A stretch of 64,000 bases of DNA, from assembly GCA_016859345.1 (NCBI GenBank), contig CM029126.1, positions 2,019,001 through 2,083,000 on the forward strand, written 5' to 3'. The number at the start of each line of letters is the position of its first letter. Within the stretch, counting starts at the first letter, position 1. Source of the DNA: Istiophorus platypterus (lineage: Eukaryota; Chordata; Actinopteri; Istiophoriformes; Istiophoridae). The notes below the pieces were generated by a model, which saw nothing but the letters and a program-made list of their open reading frames with translations, did no database searches and was not told the origin of the DNA. Below, in pieces: positions 44,515 through 56,989 of this stretch. The position numbers and the translations under genes were made by a program.

Positions 44515-47500
44515 CGACCCAATGCCACCGACCCAATGCCACCGACCCAATGCCACCGACCCAATGCCACCGACCCAATGCCACCGACCCAATGCCACCG
44601 ACCCAATGCCACCGACCCAATGCCACCGACCCAATGCCACCGACCCAATGCCACCGACCCAATGCCACCGACCCAATGCCACCGACCCAATGCCACCGAC
44701 CCAATGCCACCGACCCACTGCCACCGACCCAATGCCACCGACCCAATGCCCCCGACCCAATGCCCCCGCCCCAATGCCACCGACCCAATGCCACCCACCC
44801 AATGCCACCGACCCAATGCCACCGACCCAATGCCACCGACCCAATGCCACCGACCCAATGCCACCGACCCAATGCCACCGACCCAATGCCACCGACCCAA
44901 TGCCACCGACCCAATGCCACCGACCCAATGCCACCGACCCAATGCCACCGACCCAATGCCACCGACCCAATGCCACCGACCCAATGCCACCGACCCAATG
45001 CCACCGACCCAATGCCACCGACCCAATGCCACCGACCCAATGCCACCGACCCAATGCCACCGACCCAATGCCACCGACCCAATGCCACCGACCCAATGCC
45101 ACCGACCCAATGCCACCGACCCAATGCCACCGACCCAATGCCACCGACCCAATGCCACCGACCCAATGCCACCGACCCAATGCCACCGACCCAATGCCAC
45201 CGACCCAATGCCACCGACCCAATGCCACCGACCCAATGCCACCGACCCAATGCCACCGACCCAATGCCACCGACCCAATGCCACCGACCCAATGCCACCG
45301 ACCCAATGCCACCGACCCAATGCCACCGACCCAATGCCACCGACCCAATGCCACCGACCCAATGCCACCGACCCAATGCCACCGACCCAATGCCACCGAC
45401 CCAATGCCACCGACCCAATGCCACCGACCCAATGCCACCGACCCAATGCCACCGACCCAATGCCACCGACCCAATGCCACCGACCCAATGCCACCGACCC
45501 AATGCCACCGACCCAATGCCACCGACCCAATGCCACCGACCCAATGCCACCGACCCAATGCCACCGACCCAATGCCACCGACCCAATGCCACCGACCCAA
45601 TGCCACCGACCCAATGCCACCGACCCAATGCCACCGACCCAATGCCACCGACCCAATGCCACCGACCCAATGCCACCGACCCAATGCCACCGACCCAATG
45701 CCACCGACCCAATGCCACCGACCCAATGCCACCGACCCAATGCCACCGACCCAATGCCACCGACCCAATGCCACCGACCCAATGCCACCGACCCAATGCC
45801 ACCGACCCAATGCCACCGACCCAATGCCACCGACCCAATGCCACCGACCCAATGCCACCGACCCAATGCCACCGACCCAATGCCACCGACCCAATGCCAC
45901 CGACCCAATGCCACCGACCCAATGCCACCGACCCAATGCCACCGACCCAATGCCACCGACCCAATGCCACCGACCCAATGCCACCGACCCAATGCCACCG
46001 ACCCAATGCCACCGACCCAATGCCACCGACCCAATGCCACCGACCCAATGCCACCGACCCAATGCCACCGACCCAATGCCACCGACCCAATGCCACCGAC
46101 CCAATGCCACCGACCCAATGCCACCGACCCAATGCCACCGACCCAATGCCACCGACCCAATGCCACCGACCCAATGCCACCGACCCAATGCCACCGACCC
46201 AATGCCACCGACCCAATGCCACCGACCCAATGCCACCGACCCAATGCCACCGACCCAATGCCACCGACCCAATGCCACCGACCCAATGCCACCGACCCAA
46301 TGCCACCGACCCAATGCCACCGACCCAATGCCACCGACCCAATGCCACCGACCCAATGCCACCGACCCAATGCCACCGACCCAATGCCACCGACCCAATG
46401 CCACCGACCCAATGCCACCGACCCAATGCCACCGACCCAATGCCACCGACCCAATGCCACCGACCCAATGCCACCGACCCAATGCCACCGACCCAATGCC
46501 ACCGACCCAATGCCACCGACCCAATGCCACCGACCCAATGCCACCGACCCAATGCCACCGACCCAATGCCACCGACCCAATGCCACCGACCCAATGCCAC
46601 CGACCCAATGCCACCGACCCAATGCCACCGACCCAATGCCACCGACCCAATGCCACCGACCCAATGCCACCGACCCAATGCCACCGACCCAATGCCACCG
46701 ACCCAATGCCACCGACCCAATGCCACCGACCCAATGCCACCGACCCAATGCCACCGACCCAATGCCACCGACCCAATGCCACCGACCCAATGCCACCGAC
46801 CCAATGCCACCGACCCAATGCCACCGACCCAATGCCACCGACCCAATGCCACCGACCCAATGCCACCGACCCAATGCCACCGACCCAATGCCACCGACCC
46901 AATGCCACCGACCCAATGCCACCGACCCAATGCCACCGACCCAATGCCACCGACCCAATGCCACCGACCCAATGCCACCGACCCAATGCCACCGACCCAA
47001 TGCCACCGACCCAATGCCACCGACCCAATGCCACCGACCCAATGCCACCGACCCAATGCCACCGACCCAATGCCACCGACCCAATGCCACCGACCCAATG
47101 CCACCGACCCAATGCCACCGACCCAATGCCACCGACCCAATGCCACCGACCCAATGCCACCGACCCAATGCCACCGACCCAATGCCACCGACCCAATGCC
47201 ACCGACCCAATGCCACCGACCCAATGCCACCGACCCAATGCCACCGACCCAATGCCACCGACCCAATGCCACCGACCCAATGCCACCGACCCAATGCCAC
47301 CGACCCAATGCCACCGACCCAATGCCACCGACCCAATGCCACCGACCCAATGCCACCGACCCAATGCCACCGACCCAATGCCACCGACCCAATGCCACCG
47401 ACCCAATGCCACCGACCCAATGCCACCGACCCAATGCCACCGACCCAATGCCACCGACCCAATGCCACCGACCCAATGCCACCGACCCAATGCCACCGAC

Positions 47501-47632
47501 CCAATGCCACCGACCCAATGCCACCGACCCAATGCCACCGACCCAATGCCACCGACCCAATGCCACCGACCCAATGCCACCGACCCAATGCCACCGACCC
47601 AATGCCACCGACCCAATGCCACCGACCCAATG
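44515..47632 (+). repeat. 3.1-kb minisatellite, 222 units of 14 bp
   Basis: Unit AATGCCACCGACCC repeats exactly 222 times from 44521 to 47628, with partial units at each end and no length change. Only four units vary, all near the left edge: unit 15 (ACTG), 17 (CCCCCG), 18 (CCCCCGCCCC) and 20 (CACCCACC). The unit has no stop in any frame and 14 is not a multiple of 3. All six frames are therefore open for about 1,030-1,080 codons and all three frames of a strand give the same 14-residue peptide ([14 protein letters not shown] on plus, [14 protein letters not shown] on minus). These are not genes. Each unit has one CpG and one CCAAT; the minus strand is G-rich. A C run lies to the left and poly-A follows at 47634. 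Confidence 0.99.
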
Positions 47633-47867
47633 ACAAAAAAAAAAAAAAAATTGCCGTTATCACAGAAGTGGAAAAAAAACGTTGTGAGATCTATTTATTT
47701 TTTTTGGCCAAATAACCATTTCCAAGGTTTTTTTTTTTTTGTCAGATTAATTTTGTTCAAATAAAGGTAACAGACATTTGAAGTCTCTAGTTTCTGCATT
47801 TGCCAGCTTTTCTCTGTTTCCTACCATTATAAACCGAATCCGATCCGGTGTGTTTTATTTTTGTTTT

Positions 47868-47950
47868 TTAAATTGTTTTCTGGCATTTTAGAGACGGAGC
47901 TGTTTATCGATTGATGAACAAATAATGAAAAATTAATCCTTGGTTGCAAG
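47868..47950 (+). repeat. SINE-like fish repeat, copy 2 (right-end fragment)
   Basis: TTTTCTGGCATTTTAGAGAC, ATCGATTGATGAACAAATAA and TTAATCCTTGGTTGCAA match the right end of the family seen at 43.9 kb. Same orientation. Confidence 0.65.
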
Positions 47951-48610
47951 TGTGGATGATTCATCTCACCCGGTCTGAGAAAGTCTGGCAATTTTTTGTC
48001 TTTTTTTTTTTTCAAGGAAAACAGAAAATGAGCTGAAATGCATCTGACTCCTGTATTTTTGGCAAAAGCGCGAACACTACTTTGCTCTGCTATAATTTCC
48101 CCAGCTTCTATTTTCACACCAGCTGGGAACACTTGTAGGAAAAACACTCAATCTGAGCATCTGTCCTGCTCAGTCTGTGGCTTGCGTTTGGGCCGTTTTT
48201 TTTGCTGTTAAAGCCCCCCCCCAAAAACCCCAAAACTCTGCTTGACTGGATGTTAATATCTACCTCGGTCGACCAGGAAAAGAGCATGAAACTACAAGTG
48301 CATGTAGCTGGTGTGTGCATTCACTCATTTTGAAGCACATCAAGTCAGCTGAAAGAGGATGGGGGGTGTGCAAGTGTGTGTGTGTGTGTGTGGGGGGGGT
48401 GTGTTGATTCATCTTGGGTCCAAGAGTAGCAGCTTGGGCCTTTTCCGCTTTGAAAGGCATCACCATCCTGAAAACCTGAAAATGAAAAGAAGGTGCTCCG
48501 CAGTTCGAATTGACGTCGTGCACATGCAAGACTGGCGGTAAATTCTCTGGCAGATTCTCACCCTAGATATTCCCAGACATCAAGTATCATATTTGCTTCA
48601 TGTAGAGGTT
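47951..48610. other. intergenic sequence
   Basis: Poly-T near 48001-48012, C run near 48210, GT and G run at 48374-48399. No gene. Confidence 0.5.
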
Positions 48611-48931
48611 TTTTTAGCCCTGAAATGACAAGTAGAATAATGGATTAGTAGAGTTTTTTGATGAGTTAATCAGTAATTGTAATTTTCGAGTAAAAATGCC
48701 ATAAGCTTCCTTTGTTCCAAGTCCCCAAATATGGATGTTTGCTGATTTGTCTTAGTTTTCCATGACGGTAAATGGAAATTTTGTATTTCAAACGGGAAAA
48801 AAAGCACTATGAAGACGTCATGTCGGCCCTGGAAGATTTTCTTGGGCAATTTTTTTCACAATTTGGTGCCATTTTATAGATCAAACAAGTCTCGAAATAA
48901 TCTGTAGCACATAATCATTAGTTACGGCCCT
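48611..48931 (+). repeat. SINE-like fish repeat, copy 3
   Basis: From TTTTTTTAGCCCTGAAATG-side sequence through TGATGAGTTAATCAG, AAGCTTCCTTTGTTCCAAG, GAAGACGTCATGTCGGCCCT and ATTTTATAGATCAAACAAG to ATAATCATTAGTTACGGCCC. Same family and orientation as at 43.9 kb. Confidence 0.8.
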
Positions 48932-48964
48932 AAAACAAAATGTCAAGAAGCCCTGCCCTACATA

Positions 48965-49062
48965 TGTGGGCTAATCATTCCCCCGTTGCACCCTGGTCGG
49001 AGGTATCGGCGACGCGGCGTCGCCGCTCCGACCCTCTGGGGGCTAGAGCGAAGGATTAGGGT
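48965..49062. promoter_or_regulatory. GC-rich nested inverted repeat with paired TAATCC sites
   Basis: Core arms CGGCGACGC (49007-49015) and GCGTCGCCG (49017-49025) are separated by one base. Outside them GGTCGGAG (48995-49002) pairs with CTCCGACC (49026-49033), with a 4-nt bulge GTAT. Further out CCCCC pairs with GGGGG, and CTAATC (48971) with GATTAG (49053). The structure could form a hairpin in RNA or a cruciform in DNA. A further TAATCC follows near 49113, so bicoid-class (OTX/PITX) sites occur in both directions. Function unknown. Confidence 0.6.
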
Positions 49063-50329
49063 CCAGTGACCCCACGGCTGCGAGGCAACAGACCGCCTTA
49101 GTTTACACAGGACTAATCCCTGGCCTCCAGCAAGCTCTTAATTGAGCCGTCATCGGCTGCCGATCTGCGGGTTAAACGTCAATTAAGGTAATGAGCAGAG
49201 GGGGGAGGGGACAAGGAGGTGATGTGGAGCCGCCCTGAGGAGGAGGGGGGGGGGGGGGCTGAAGTATGTGTGTTGTGTTTTCCTGTGAAGTGGCAGCCCA
49301 GCGAGCGAGCGGAGGGCCGATTGTGGCGGCGCAGGACGGCGGCTCCTCCAAACCGCCTGATGGTGGTTCGGTCGTTGTTGGTTTAGCTGTGTTGGTTTTG
49401 GACCCACCGCAGTCTGGGCGAGGTCCTCGGCTGCCGCCGCCACCGGACCCTCGGGAGGATTGCCGAGCGTTTTTTCCATAAACAAATCAGACCCTTCTGT
49501 TGATGTTGATGTCAAACGTTTATGGGGATTATCGGCGCTGATCTGCCTCCTTTCGCTTGTTGGACCAAGTAATGAGATTCTCTGATCTTTTCCTTCTTTT
49601 TTTTTCCATGTAAATAAATCTCTTGTTAATCTGTCACCAAGTGATGTTGTGCTTAAAAGATCGTGTTTTTGACTTAAGTGATTAATGGTCACTGACACTG
49701 CAGAAAATGGACATTCACAAGGTGACTCCTTCGAAAAGCTCCTCTCGTCCGACTTGTCGAATTCCTCAGACGGGAAAAGCTGCCTCAGAATGTTTGACGA
49801 ATCACTTAGGTTTCATAAATTTATCGCCCGTTAACGGTCTGTTAATGGGTTTGCTGATTAGTTGTCTGTCAGGTCATGACTCCCCTGGGCAAGACGCAAT
49901 AAAATTATTTAGGAGAGTTTTTTCTTGTCTTCTTTTTAGAGCCGGATAGTGATGGAGCATAAAGATTTATTTTTGTGCCATTACACAAATTTGTTGTTAT
50001 AGTTGAAGCCAAATCAGCAGAATCCTATGACAGATTGATAACTTTGGGGACTTTGTGACCTGAAACCACTTGGGAACTATTTTTTTTTCTTTTTAAAGTG
50101 GTTTTATTCTGCTACAGTTCAACGAGATGATAAAAGTATGAACGCGATTATTTACTATTATTTTCTGTTCTTACCTGCAGTATTTTCATGTCTATGTCAA
50201 TACTTTGATATATCACGTTTTTCCAGAAATCTTTTCTTTATTCGGTTTTAAACAAGGTCTGGTAGTTTTTTCTTTGAGAATCACTGTCTCCTGCAAAGAA
50301 ATTATATTTTCTATGCTTCTGTTTTATGC
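49063..50329. other. unique sequence with candidate regulatory parts
   Basis: 49100-49200 (AGCTCTTAATTGAGCC, GTCAATTAAGGTAATGAGC), 49500-49700 and 49780-49920 (TTAACGGTCTGTTAATGGG) look like non-coding regulatory DNA. G run at 49246-49258. 49270-49480 is CpG-rich. Confidence 0.35.
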
Positions 50330-50800
50330 TTCTGCGTTTAATCTTGCACCTCCTAAGAAATGTATCTAGGCATCATGACTGCGAGAACTGTGATTGGTCG
50401 GCTTGGTGGCATTGCACTTCCGACTTCTCCTCCTTCGCTGCCACTGTCATTGTAGCGACCGCCTCACAGGAACTGCTGTCCGACATCAGTCGGCTCCGAC
50501 TCCGTCAAGATCTGCTCGGTTTCAGTCACCCGTAGTTTCGAAGCGCGCCGAAAAGAACTTGTTGAAAACAGGGCTAAGAAACTCAACATACATAAACGTC
50601 GCTGCCAACTAGTGGTTTGGAGGTGGAGCTGCAGAGCAACGCCAACACAGAAGCAAAGACGCTCACGGCAGCGTAGGTTCGACGCAGAAGCGCGAATCCG
50701 GCATAAACATCGCCAACGTAAACCCGTTGTTCCCGCCTACATTTTGATCGACAGTTGATCAGCTGTGAGCGCCAAGCAGCAAAGGTAGCGACAAAACAAA
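50330..50800. repeat. probable non-autonomous DNA-transposon remnant
   Basis: CAGCGTAGGTTCGACGCAGA, AGCGCGAATCCGGCATAAAC and AGCTGTGAGCGCCAAGCAGC recall hAT-like short elements of fish. The ends and target duplication were not resolved. Confidence 0.4.
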
Positions 50801-52060
50801 AAAAAAGCCTTGACGATTACAGCCTGAAATTTCATGTTTCATCACATCTATCTTTGCTCTGAGCCTATATGGAAATTAATAGTTTAGCCGGAAAAAAGCC
50901 TTTTTTGTGTAAACAGCTGTGGTTACATGTGGGGGGGGGGGGGATCTCATCCTTCCCCAGAGAACTGAGTTGGTTTATTTAATAAGTGTCGTGAGGGTCG
51001 GAGAGGGAATCGTCAGACAGCCCCTGGTATGTTTTTGTTTTTTTGTGTTTTATTTTTTGTCGTGACGGGAGAAGCCACCATTTGATAATATTACACTTTT
51101 TTTTTTTAAATTGTTTCAGATGATCATTAGAGAGACTCCTTTTGGTTTTTGATGCTGCAACATGCTGCAATTTGCCTTCCTGCTCGTCTTCATCAGACTT
51201 TAGTGAATCCAGAGGTCGGTGGTTGTGTCGGCGTCTAAATAACCCATCAGACACATCTGCTCGTATCCGCCTGGAACACGTCCGCCATGTTAAACTCACT
51301 CGTCAGTGTTTAACAAACACAGATGACTCAATCTTTAAATATATAACAATTTTACAAGTGGAGCTCTAAAAATGGATCTTAGATTCAATAGAGAGAAACC
51401 TCTTAATGTTCTCCCCTTTCACATCAGCGGTTTTTAATTTTTTTTTTTTTTTTTTATTGCTCTTCATCAAATCGTTGGGAGAGCAGCTATATTTCACTTT
51501 GGTCTGAAACTTGTAAGTTAAAGCGCTGACTGCAAAACTGCCTTTCGAGTTTTTTTTTTCCTCCAGAAATTAATTTGATAGAGATGTTTGGGCCCCTATG
51601 AACTGTCGAGCATAAATTCGGGGATAAATACTCAAAGGTGTTTTTGGGAAATGTCTTGCTTTTGCTCCAAAACTGACCAAAAAGTGAGTCTGAAAGCCAA
51701 AGTCTCAGGGTGTCCAGGTTACGATGGAGCTGGGTTTAACAATGCGGGTAAACTTCCAGACTTTTCTAGAAGCCCAGAAACCTTTTGTTAGGTGTCCAGA
51801 ACCAGGCTTCCTGGTTCCTGGGTCGTAGTTCCAGCTAGTTCCTTTGTTTGCATTATAAAGTTGCTGTGATTAGTTGCCTCAGTCGTTGATTAGTATTTTA
51901 TCAGTATTATAAACGCATGGTTTTCAAAAATGTTCTCTTTTCTCTTTAATGCCTCAGTTCGTTATTGGTGTTTTCTTCTTTACCCGAAGGCGAAACCCAG
52001 GCGCTAATATGGACGAACGACTGCCAGAAAAGGAAGAAAGGGAAAACTTATCGCTCGGTT
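50801..52060. other. intergenic sequence
   Basis: G run near 50930-50942 and poly-T at 51435-51456. No exon or known repeat. Confidence 0.5.
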
Positions 52061-52130
52061 CAGCCGACTCATCGGCAAAATAGCCGATAGATTGATCGAT
52101 AGAAAAATAGTTTGTGACCTGCAGCCGCTG
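52061..52130 (+). repeat. SINE-like fish repeat, copy 4 (right-end fragment)
   Basis: GACTCATCGGCAAAATAGCC, ATTGATCGATAGAAAAATAG and TGACCTGCAGCC resemble the family's right end. Same orientation; short and diverged. Confidence 0.5.
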
Positions 52131-53805
52131 CTATGTGAAATGGACCGAAAGTGGACAAACGAGGTCATGAGTATGACCAGGCCTTCGGTGCCAGTTCAGC
52201 CAAACCTCGGCTCTACGGACGCGTTTTGGTCGGGTCTATAAATTCACTGGATCCGGGAGGGAGCTGCGATTTCTGACACGAGTTCGAGTTTTGTTTTTAC
52301 GTCCTCAACTTCCTGACCAGTCAAAAGAGAAGGAAGGAATTTAAGAGACATCGGTAGAAAACGGGAACTTATTTCGCTAAATATTTTATTGTGTCATATC
52401 AACTGAAGGTCAAAGTCAACAAAACAGCTTGGAGACTGACATTTTGCCCCTTTCGATGTTTTCACTTCCTTTTTTTTTTTTTTTAACCACTGCTTCTTTC
52501 CGACATCTATTCCGACACGTCACAGTTACACAGCAGTAAAATACCAAGGACGTGTTGAATCTGTTGTCTTGCTGCTTTTTAATCCATCACCGTTGTAATT
52601 TGGGGGCTTCAGATGTGATTTAATGCCAACAGTTTGGTGCCCGAGTTTGCTTTTTGAATCAATTTAGATCCAGAGACCGTTGGGTCAAAAGGTCATTACC
52701 CTGTAAGTGCGACTCTTTAACCTCTGGGTTCTTAGAATAGTGTCGCTCGTGAACCCAAATTCACTCTGTGAAAATGTTGAAATATGATGTGAGACAGTAG
52801 GAAGCCGCGTTGCTATGAAAACAGCCCGTTACGTCCCGGTGTTTTCCGCCGGGGTCTCAGCTTCCAGCACGAGCGGCGCTCTGCGGCCTCCGAGCTCAAA
52901 GACGGAGTCGGATTCCCGGATTCCCGTTTGGTTGAGTTTGTTCTGGCCGCCGACCATCGCCACGGCCTTAATTATAGTCGGCCCACTGCGGTTCGCCGCT
53001 GGCTTTTCCGTTCTCGTCCCGGATAGACGGCGAGCAGCAGAGAAATTCCTCCCCTCCGTCCTCGGATGATGGATCGGTGGGGGGGGCAACATTGAAAGGT
53101 CACGGGAGTGTATCCGGGTGCTCTGCCAAAGTGCCCTCGGGCCAGATGTGGCGGTCTTCCCTGCTCGCTACCCCTGAAGAACGTACAACCCCGGCTACAG
53201 CAGTGATGTAATTGTGGAATAATTTCCGTTTTTGTTAGCCGCTCCCCGGATCCGCTCGCACTGTTCACCGCAATCGCCCCGTGAAGATCTGTTACATAAA
53301 AGTTAACCAGCAACGAGAGGGAAAAAAGGAAAAAAACACAAACCGAGTGGTAAATCCCTCCTCGGCTGTTGGCTTTTTTTTTTTTCTAAAAATATCTTGT
53401 TCAGGGCACTAAATTTATCCGGTCCGCCTCTGAAGAAATTGCTGGAAATAACCAGCTTTGGAGCCAAAATGGAAATCGTCTGACCTCTTTTTTTTTTTTC
53501 TTTTCTTTTTTCTCTCCTACGAGGTAGAAACGGACGAGCAAATGAAATAGCGAATGCACGTAGCATCTATTTTGATCAGGGATTATTGAATCCGTAGGAA
53601 TCTGGCCCCTCTCACTGCATTTTTATTTACTCTTTTTATCTGTGGGCGTCTATGCTGTTGTCATTTCTCCCTCTCTTCTCTTTTGCTGCAGCACTTTATC
53701 CAGATTAAGTTGTATTTTCCCTTCCTTTAATATACTCTTTACCAAGCAGAGTGGTTATCTAATGCAAAGCTAGCCAAATGGACATTGTGCCGAGCATGCT
53801 TAGTG

Positions 53806-53806
<1 letters not shown>
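52131..53806. other. unique sequence, CpG-rich at 52.8-53.3 kb
   Basis: 52815-53250 contains GGCCTTAATTATAGTCGG and TGATGTAATTGTGGAATAAT and is regulatory-looking. 53560-53790 is AT-rich and unique (TTATCCAGATTAAGTTG, TCTAATGCAAAGC). Poly-T runs near 53370 and 53488. No exon is recognised. Confidence 0.35.

Positions 53807-53903
<97 letters not shown>
53807..53903. repeat. (TG)48 microsatellite
   Basis: Ninety-seven bases of uninterrupted TG, the longest pure dinucleotide run in the window. Confidence 0.97.
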
Positions 53904-53904
<1 letters not shown>

Positions 53905-54529
53905 GGGATCAGAGGCCGGTGGTCCTGGATCAAGACATGACCTGCAGTGTCTATGTAGGTTAAATGCAACTTAAACCCAACACAATTTGTGGGATTAACC
54001 TTTTAAACCGGAGGAACTCGAGCGGCGGGTCGCCGCAACTTCCGAGGGTCGCGGGGGGGGGCAGAACAAATGGGACCCGGCTTGACCTTGACTGGGAACG
54101 CGGTGTCAAAATCCACTTAAATTCAATTTTGAATCCATTTAGTTCGGCTTCTGGCAACCTTCAGCGGCAATATTGCCTTTTTTTTTCCCTTTCAAATTTA
54201 AAATTCCATTACATTCTTGGTACACCCGGAGCCGTTTAAAAAAGAGGAATGAAACGGAGAAAAAGCGATTAAAGTAAATGAACAGCGCTGAAAGTAAAAG
54301 CAGGAGTAGACAGACGGCGACTGGCCTTTTTTGGACTATTTCTCTAATAAATTCAGTTTCTGATCCGTTCATGCTTCTCGTCATGAATTTAATATGAATA
54401 CCCAAACCACCGTATACCTCATACGCGTACCGCAATACTTTGTATATTTGAGACTTTGCGGAGTATTTTGGGTGACCTTTACTTCTCCCGATCCATATGA
54501 AGGTCAGAGGCCAAGGTCATGTTAGCTTA
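53904..54529. other. unique sequence, nothing recognised
   Basis: G run near 54053. Short frames only. Confidence 0.5.
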
Positions 54530-54670
54530 GCTACAGCACAGCCCTTGAGGTTGAAGGGGTTTAGCGTCTTGCTCAGGGGCAGTGAAGAGGAAACAGATGC
54601 TCGTCAACGTGGGACTTGAGCCAAGGACTTAAGGTTAAAGCTGTCAGACTCGCTACCGAGTCCTTCCGAT
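54530..54670. repeat. probable fish short interspersed repeat
   Basis: GGGGTTTAGCGTCTTGCTCA, GGGGCAGTGAAGAGG, ACTTGAGCCAAGG and CAGACTCGCTACCGAG match the wording of a common tRNA-like fish repeat, as recalled. Confidence 0.5.
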
Positions 54671-56229
54671 GTTTGACAAAGGCCAAGAACCTGTCCTGCT
54701 TTTTTTTTCGTTTTTAGCATCGTAATCGTAGCGGTGACCTTCTTTTTTCATCGTCACGTCACACGTGTCCAAACTGCGAATTGTGTAATGACAGCCCGAA
54801 CTGGAGGTTAGTTACGCTAAGGCCAGGTCAGACGCGGGGGTTATCAGGAGTCACAGTCAACAATGGGCTGAGGCCCTCGCCAAGTCCGGTGACTCAAGCT
54901 GCAGTCTCCGCGGAGCGCGCACCCATGGGGTGGTGTTCGCGGGAGGTCCATCTGATAATCGCTGCCAAAGAACGCCGCAAGAACGATGCCTCGCAAGAGA
55001 TTATAAAGGCAGAAGAGTGCAGAGAGACAGAAAAAAGAAGAAACCGGGACGAGGATCAAGGAGCCGAACACCTACAAGACTGGAGGAAGCTACAAGAGAT
55101 AAGAGATGCACAGGAGAAGAGAAAGTTTTTCTCTGTTCTCTCCGAAATGCCACATATCGTTTTTTTTAGAAAAGCGTAGCTACCTCAGATGCATCATGCG
55201 GCATTCGGAAAACACGGCTCCTTCTGCCTCCGGAAGCGGAGAAGTTTCATAATCAAAGCGCCTCTCCTGGCTCGAAACTCGGAACGCCGGCTCGCACCGC
55301 AAGTTGCCTTTGTCAGGGTTTTTTTTTTTTGTCACGGCGGGAGGTGGGATTATTCCAAAGACAGAGAAACCCCGAACGGGTGGAGACCAAAAGGCAGAAA
55401 GAGGCAGAGGAGATAGGATGGTGAGATCTAATCCGCTTCTAAAATCTGGCCCCTCTTGGATCCCGACCGGTTTGTTCGAGATATGAACCCCAGCGATGCC
55501 GAGGAAGGCCGTGGATGGGCAGGCGTGGGCGATCCACGGCCCCACCCACCTGTCGGCGGCCTGAATCCTGATTCACCTTCGGTTCCGGCTACACCGCATT
55601 CCTCGATGCTTTGTCCTGAATTGAGGCGTCTCCCTGAAATACCAACCGACTCGCGCTTTTCTTGGCTTTTCATTCCCTCCTTGTTTTTGCTTTTGCTGCG
55701 CTCCGCTCGGCCGGACAGGCCGAAAGAAAAAAAACAAAATAAAAACAGGCTGCACGATTGTCGGATAAACTGACGCGAGATTGATTTTTGAGTCGTAGCC
55801 GCGGTTGGTTTTTTTGCTTTGGTTCTTTGAGCGTTCAGACAGAAGTGTCTCGCGATCCGGCGAACCGGGATCGGAGTCTGGGCCACAGGCCACAGGTCCC
55901 ATGAGGAGGAAAAATCTGAACTGTGTCAGATTCGTTAGATCTGTGTTAGACTTTTTCCAGGGGGGGGGGGCTTTGAGCCGCGATGTGAACGTAGCCCGAG
56001 CGCTATGCCACCATACTGACGGGGTTACAGTGGCGTGAGAGCAGGGGCTGCTGGCCAGTGCTCCGGCACAGCTGAAATAGCAGCAGCAGAGCCAGGAGCA
56101 TGAAACACTACACCCAGGCCTCTCACACTGCCCCCCCGAACCCCTCTCCCCCTCTCCCCCCCTCGCCTTCTCACCTCTCTCCCTCACCCTGCCTCCCTTT
56201 GATCTGAGGTCCTGGGGTTTTCTTGCTCT
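54671..56229. other. unique sequence, partly CpG-rich
   Basis: 54781-55179 is open in one plus frame (132 codons, Lys/Glu/Arg-rich second half). There is no splice support or known domain and I do not call it a gene. 55440-56040 is CpG-rich with overlapping frames. G run near 55961. Confidence 0.35.
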
Positions 56230-56480
56230 TCTTCATCGTCGTCATCATCTAGCCTTCACCCCCCCCCCCCCCCGGTCCCACCTCTCATCGAATTCCTCCC
56301 CTGCCTCTCGTGGAGCGGTTACAGCCTCATCTGAATATTTGAATGTATATTGGCTGCCGCCGTCTCTTCCTCCTCCTCCTCCTCGCCGCTGGGGCGTGGC
56401 GTCGTTTTACGGTCGTGCAGCTGTGGCAGTGTTATGGGGGCCATCTGCGCAGGGCTCATTAAGTTAGCTACGAGCTAACA
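56230..56480. promoter_or_regulatory. candidate conserved non-coding element
   Basis: Complex sequence with TGAATATTTGAATGTATATT, GTCGTTTTACGG, GTGTTATGGGGGCCATC and CTCATTAAGTTAGC. Flanked by C16 (56259-56274) and G10 (56490) runs. Confidence 0.35.
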
Positions 56481-56746
56481 TGGAGAAGGGGGGGGGGGTA
56501 GCTTATTCCTTTTCACTCTTCCTCCGTTGTAGAGTAGCTGTTACCCAGAGTTGGGAATGGTTCCAGGGATGGGGGGGGGGGCAGAGGGAGGAGCAGCCAG
56601 AAAAATTCCCCTTTCCACCCTTCCAGAGTCACACACACACACACTTCCTTGCGCTTGTGTATTCGTGTGTGCACTTTCATTTGCGAAGGTGCACGCCGCC
56701 TCCGTTCGTGTGTGTGTGAGCATAACGGAGTCACAGGGCGCGTGCA

Positions 56747-56801
56747 CGTGTGTGTGTGTGTGTGTGTGTGTCCGTCTGTCTGTGTGTGTGTGTGTGTGTG
56801 T
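56747..56801. repeat. (GT)n microsatellite
   Basis: Two GT runs separated by CCGTCTGTC. A CA run at 56631-56644 lies nearby, so the strand carries both complements. Confidence 0.95.
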
Positions 56802-56989
56802 CAGCTTCACTGTTTCAGCAGGTAAAGGAGGATTTTCATGAGCTTTTCAGAGGCGAAAATGGTAAAAGCCCCAATTCTACAGCTGAGCGTCGCTTCAGAC
56901 TCCAGTATCGAAGTGTCAGGGCTAAAACCAAACTGATATATTTGACTGTGCTTTAAGGGATAAAAAATATGTTTTCTCTGAAAAAATTA

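Noticed and set aside
44515..47632. Possible CRISPR array
   Set aside because: Units are directly abutting with no spacers and the organism is a vertebrate.
44467..47764. Six overlapping reading frames of about 1,030-1,080 codons on both strands
   Set aside because: All are translations of the 14-bp tandem repeat, whose unit lacks stops in every frame; identical peptides in every frame of a strand show this is an artefact.
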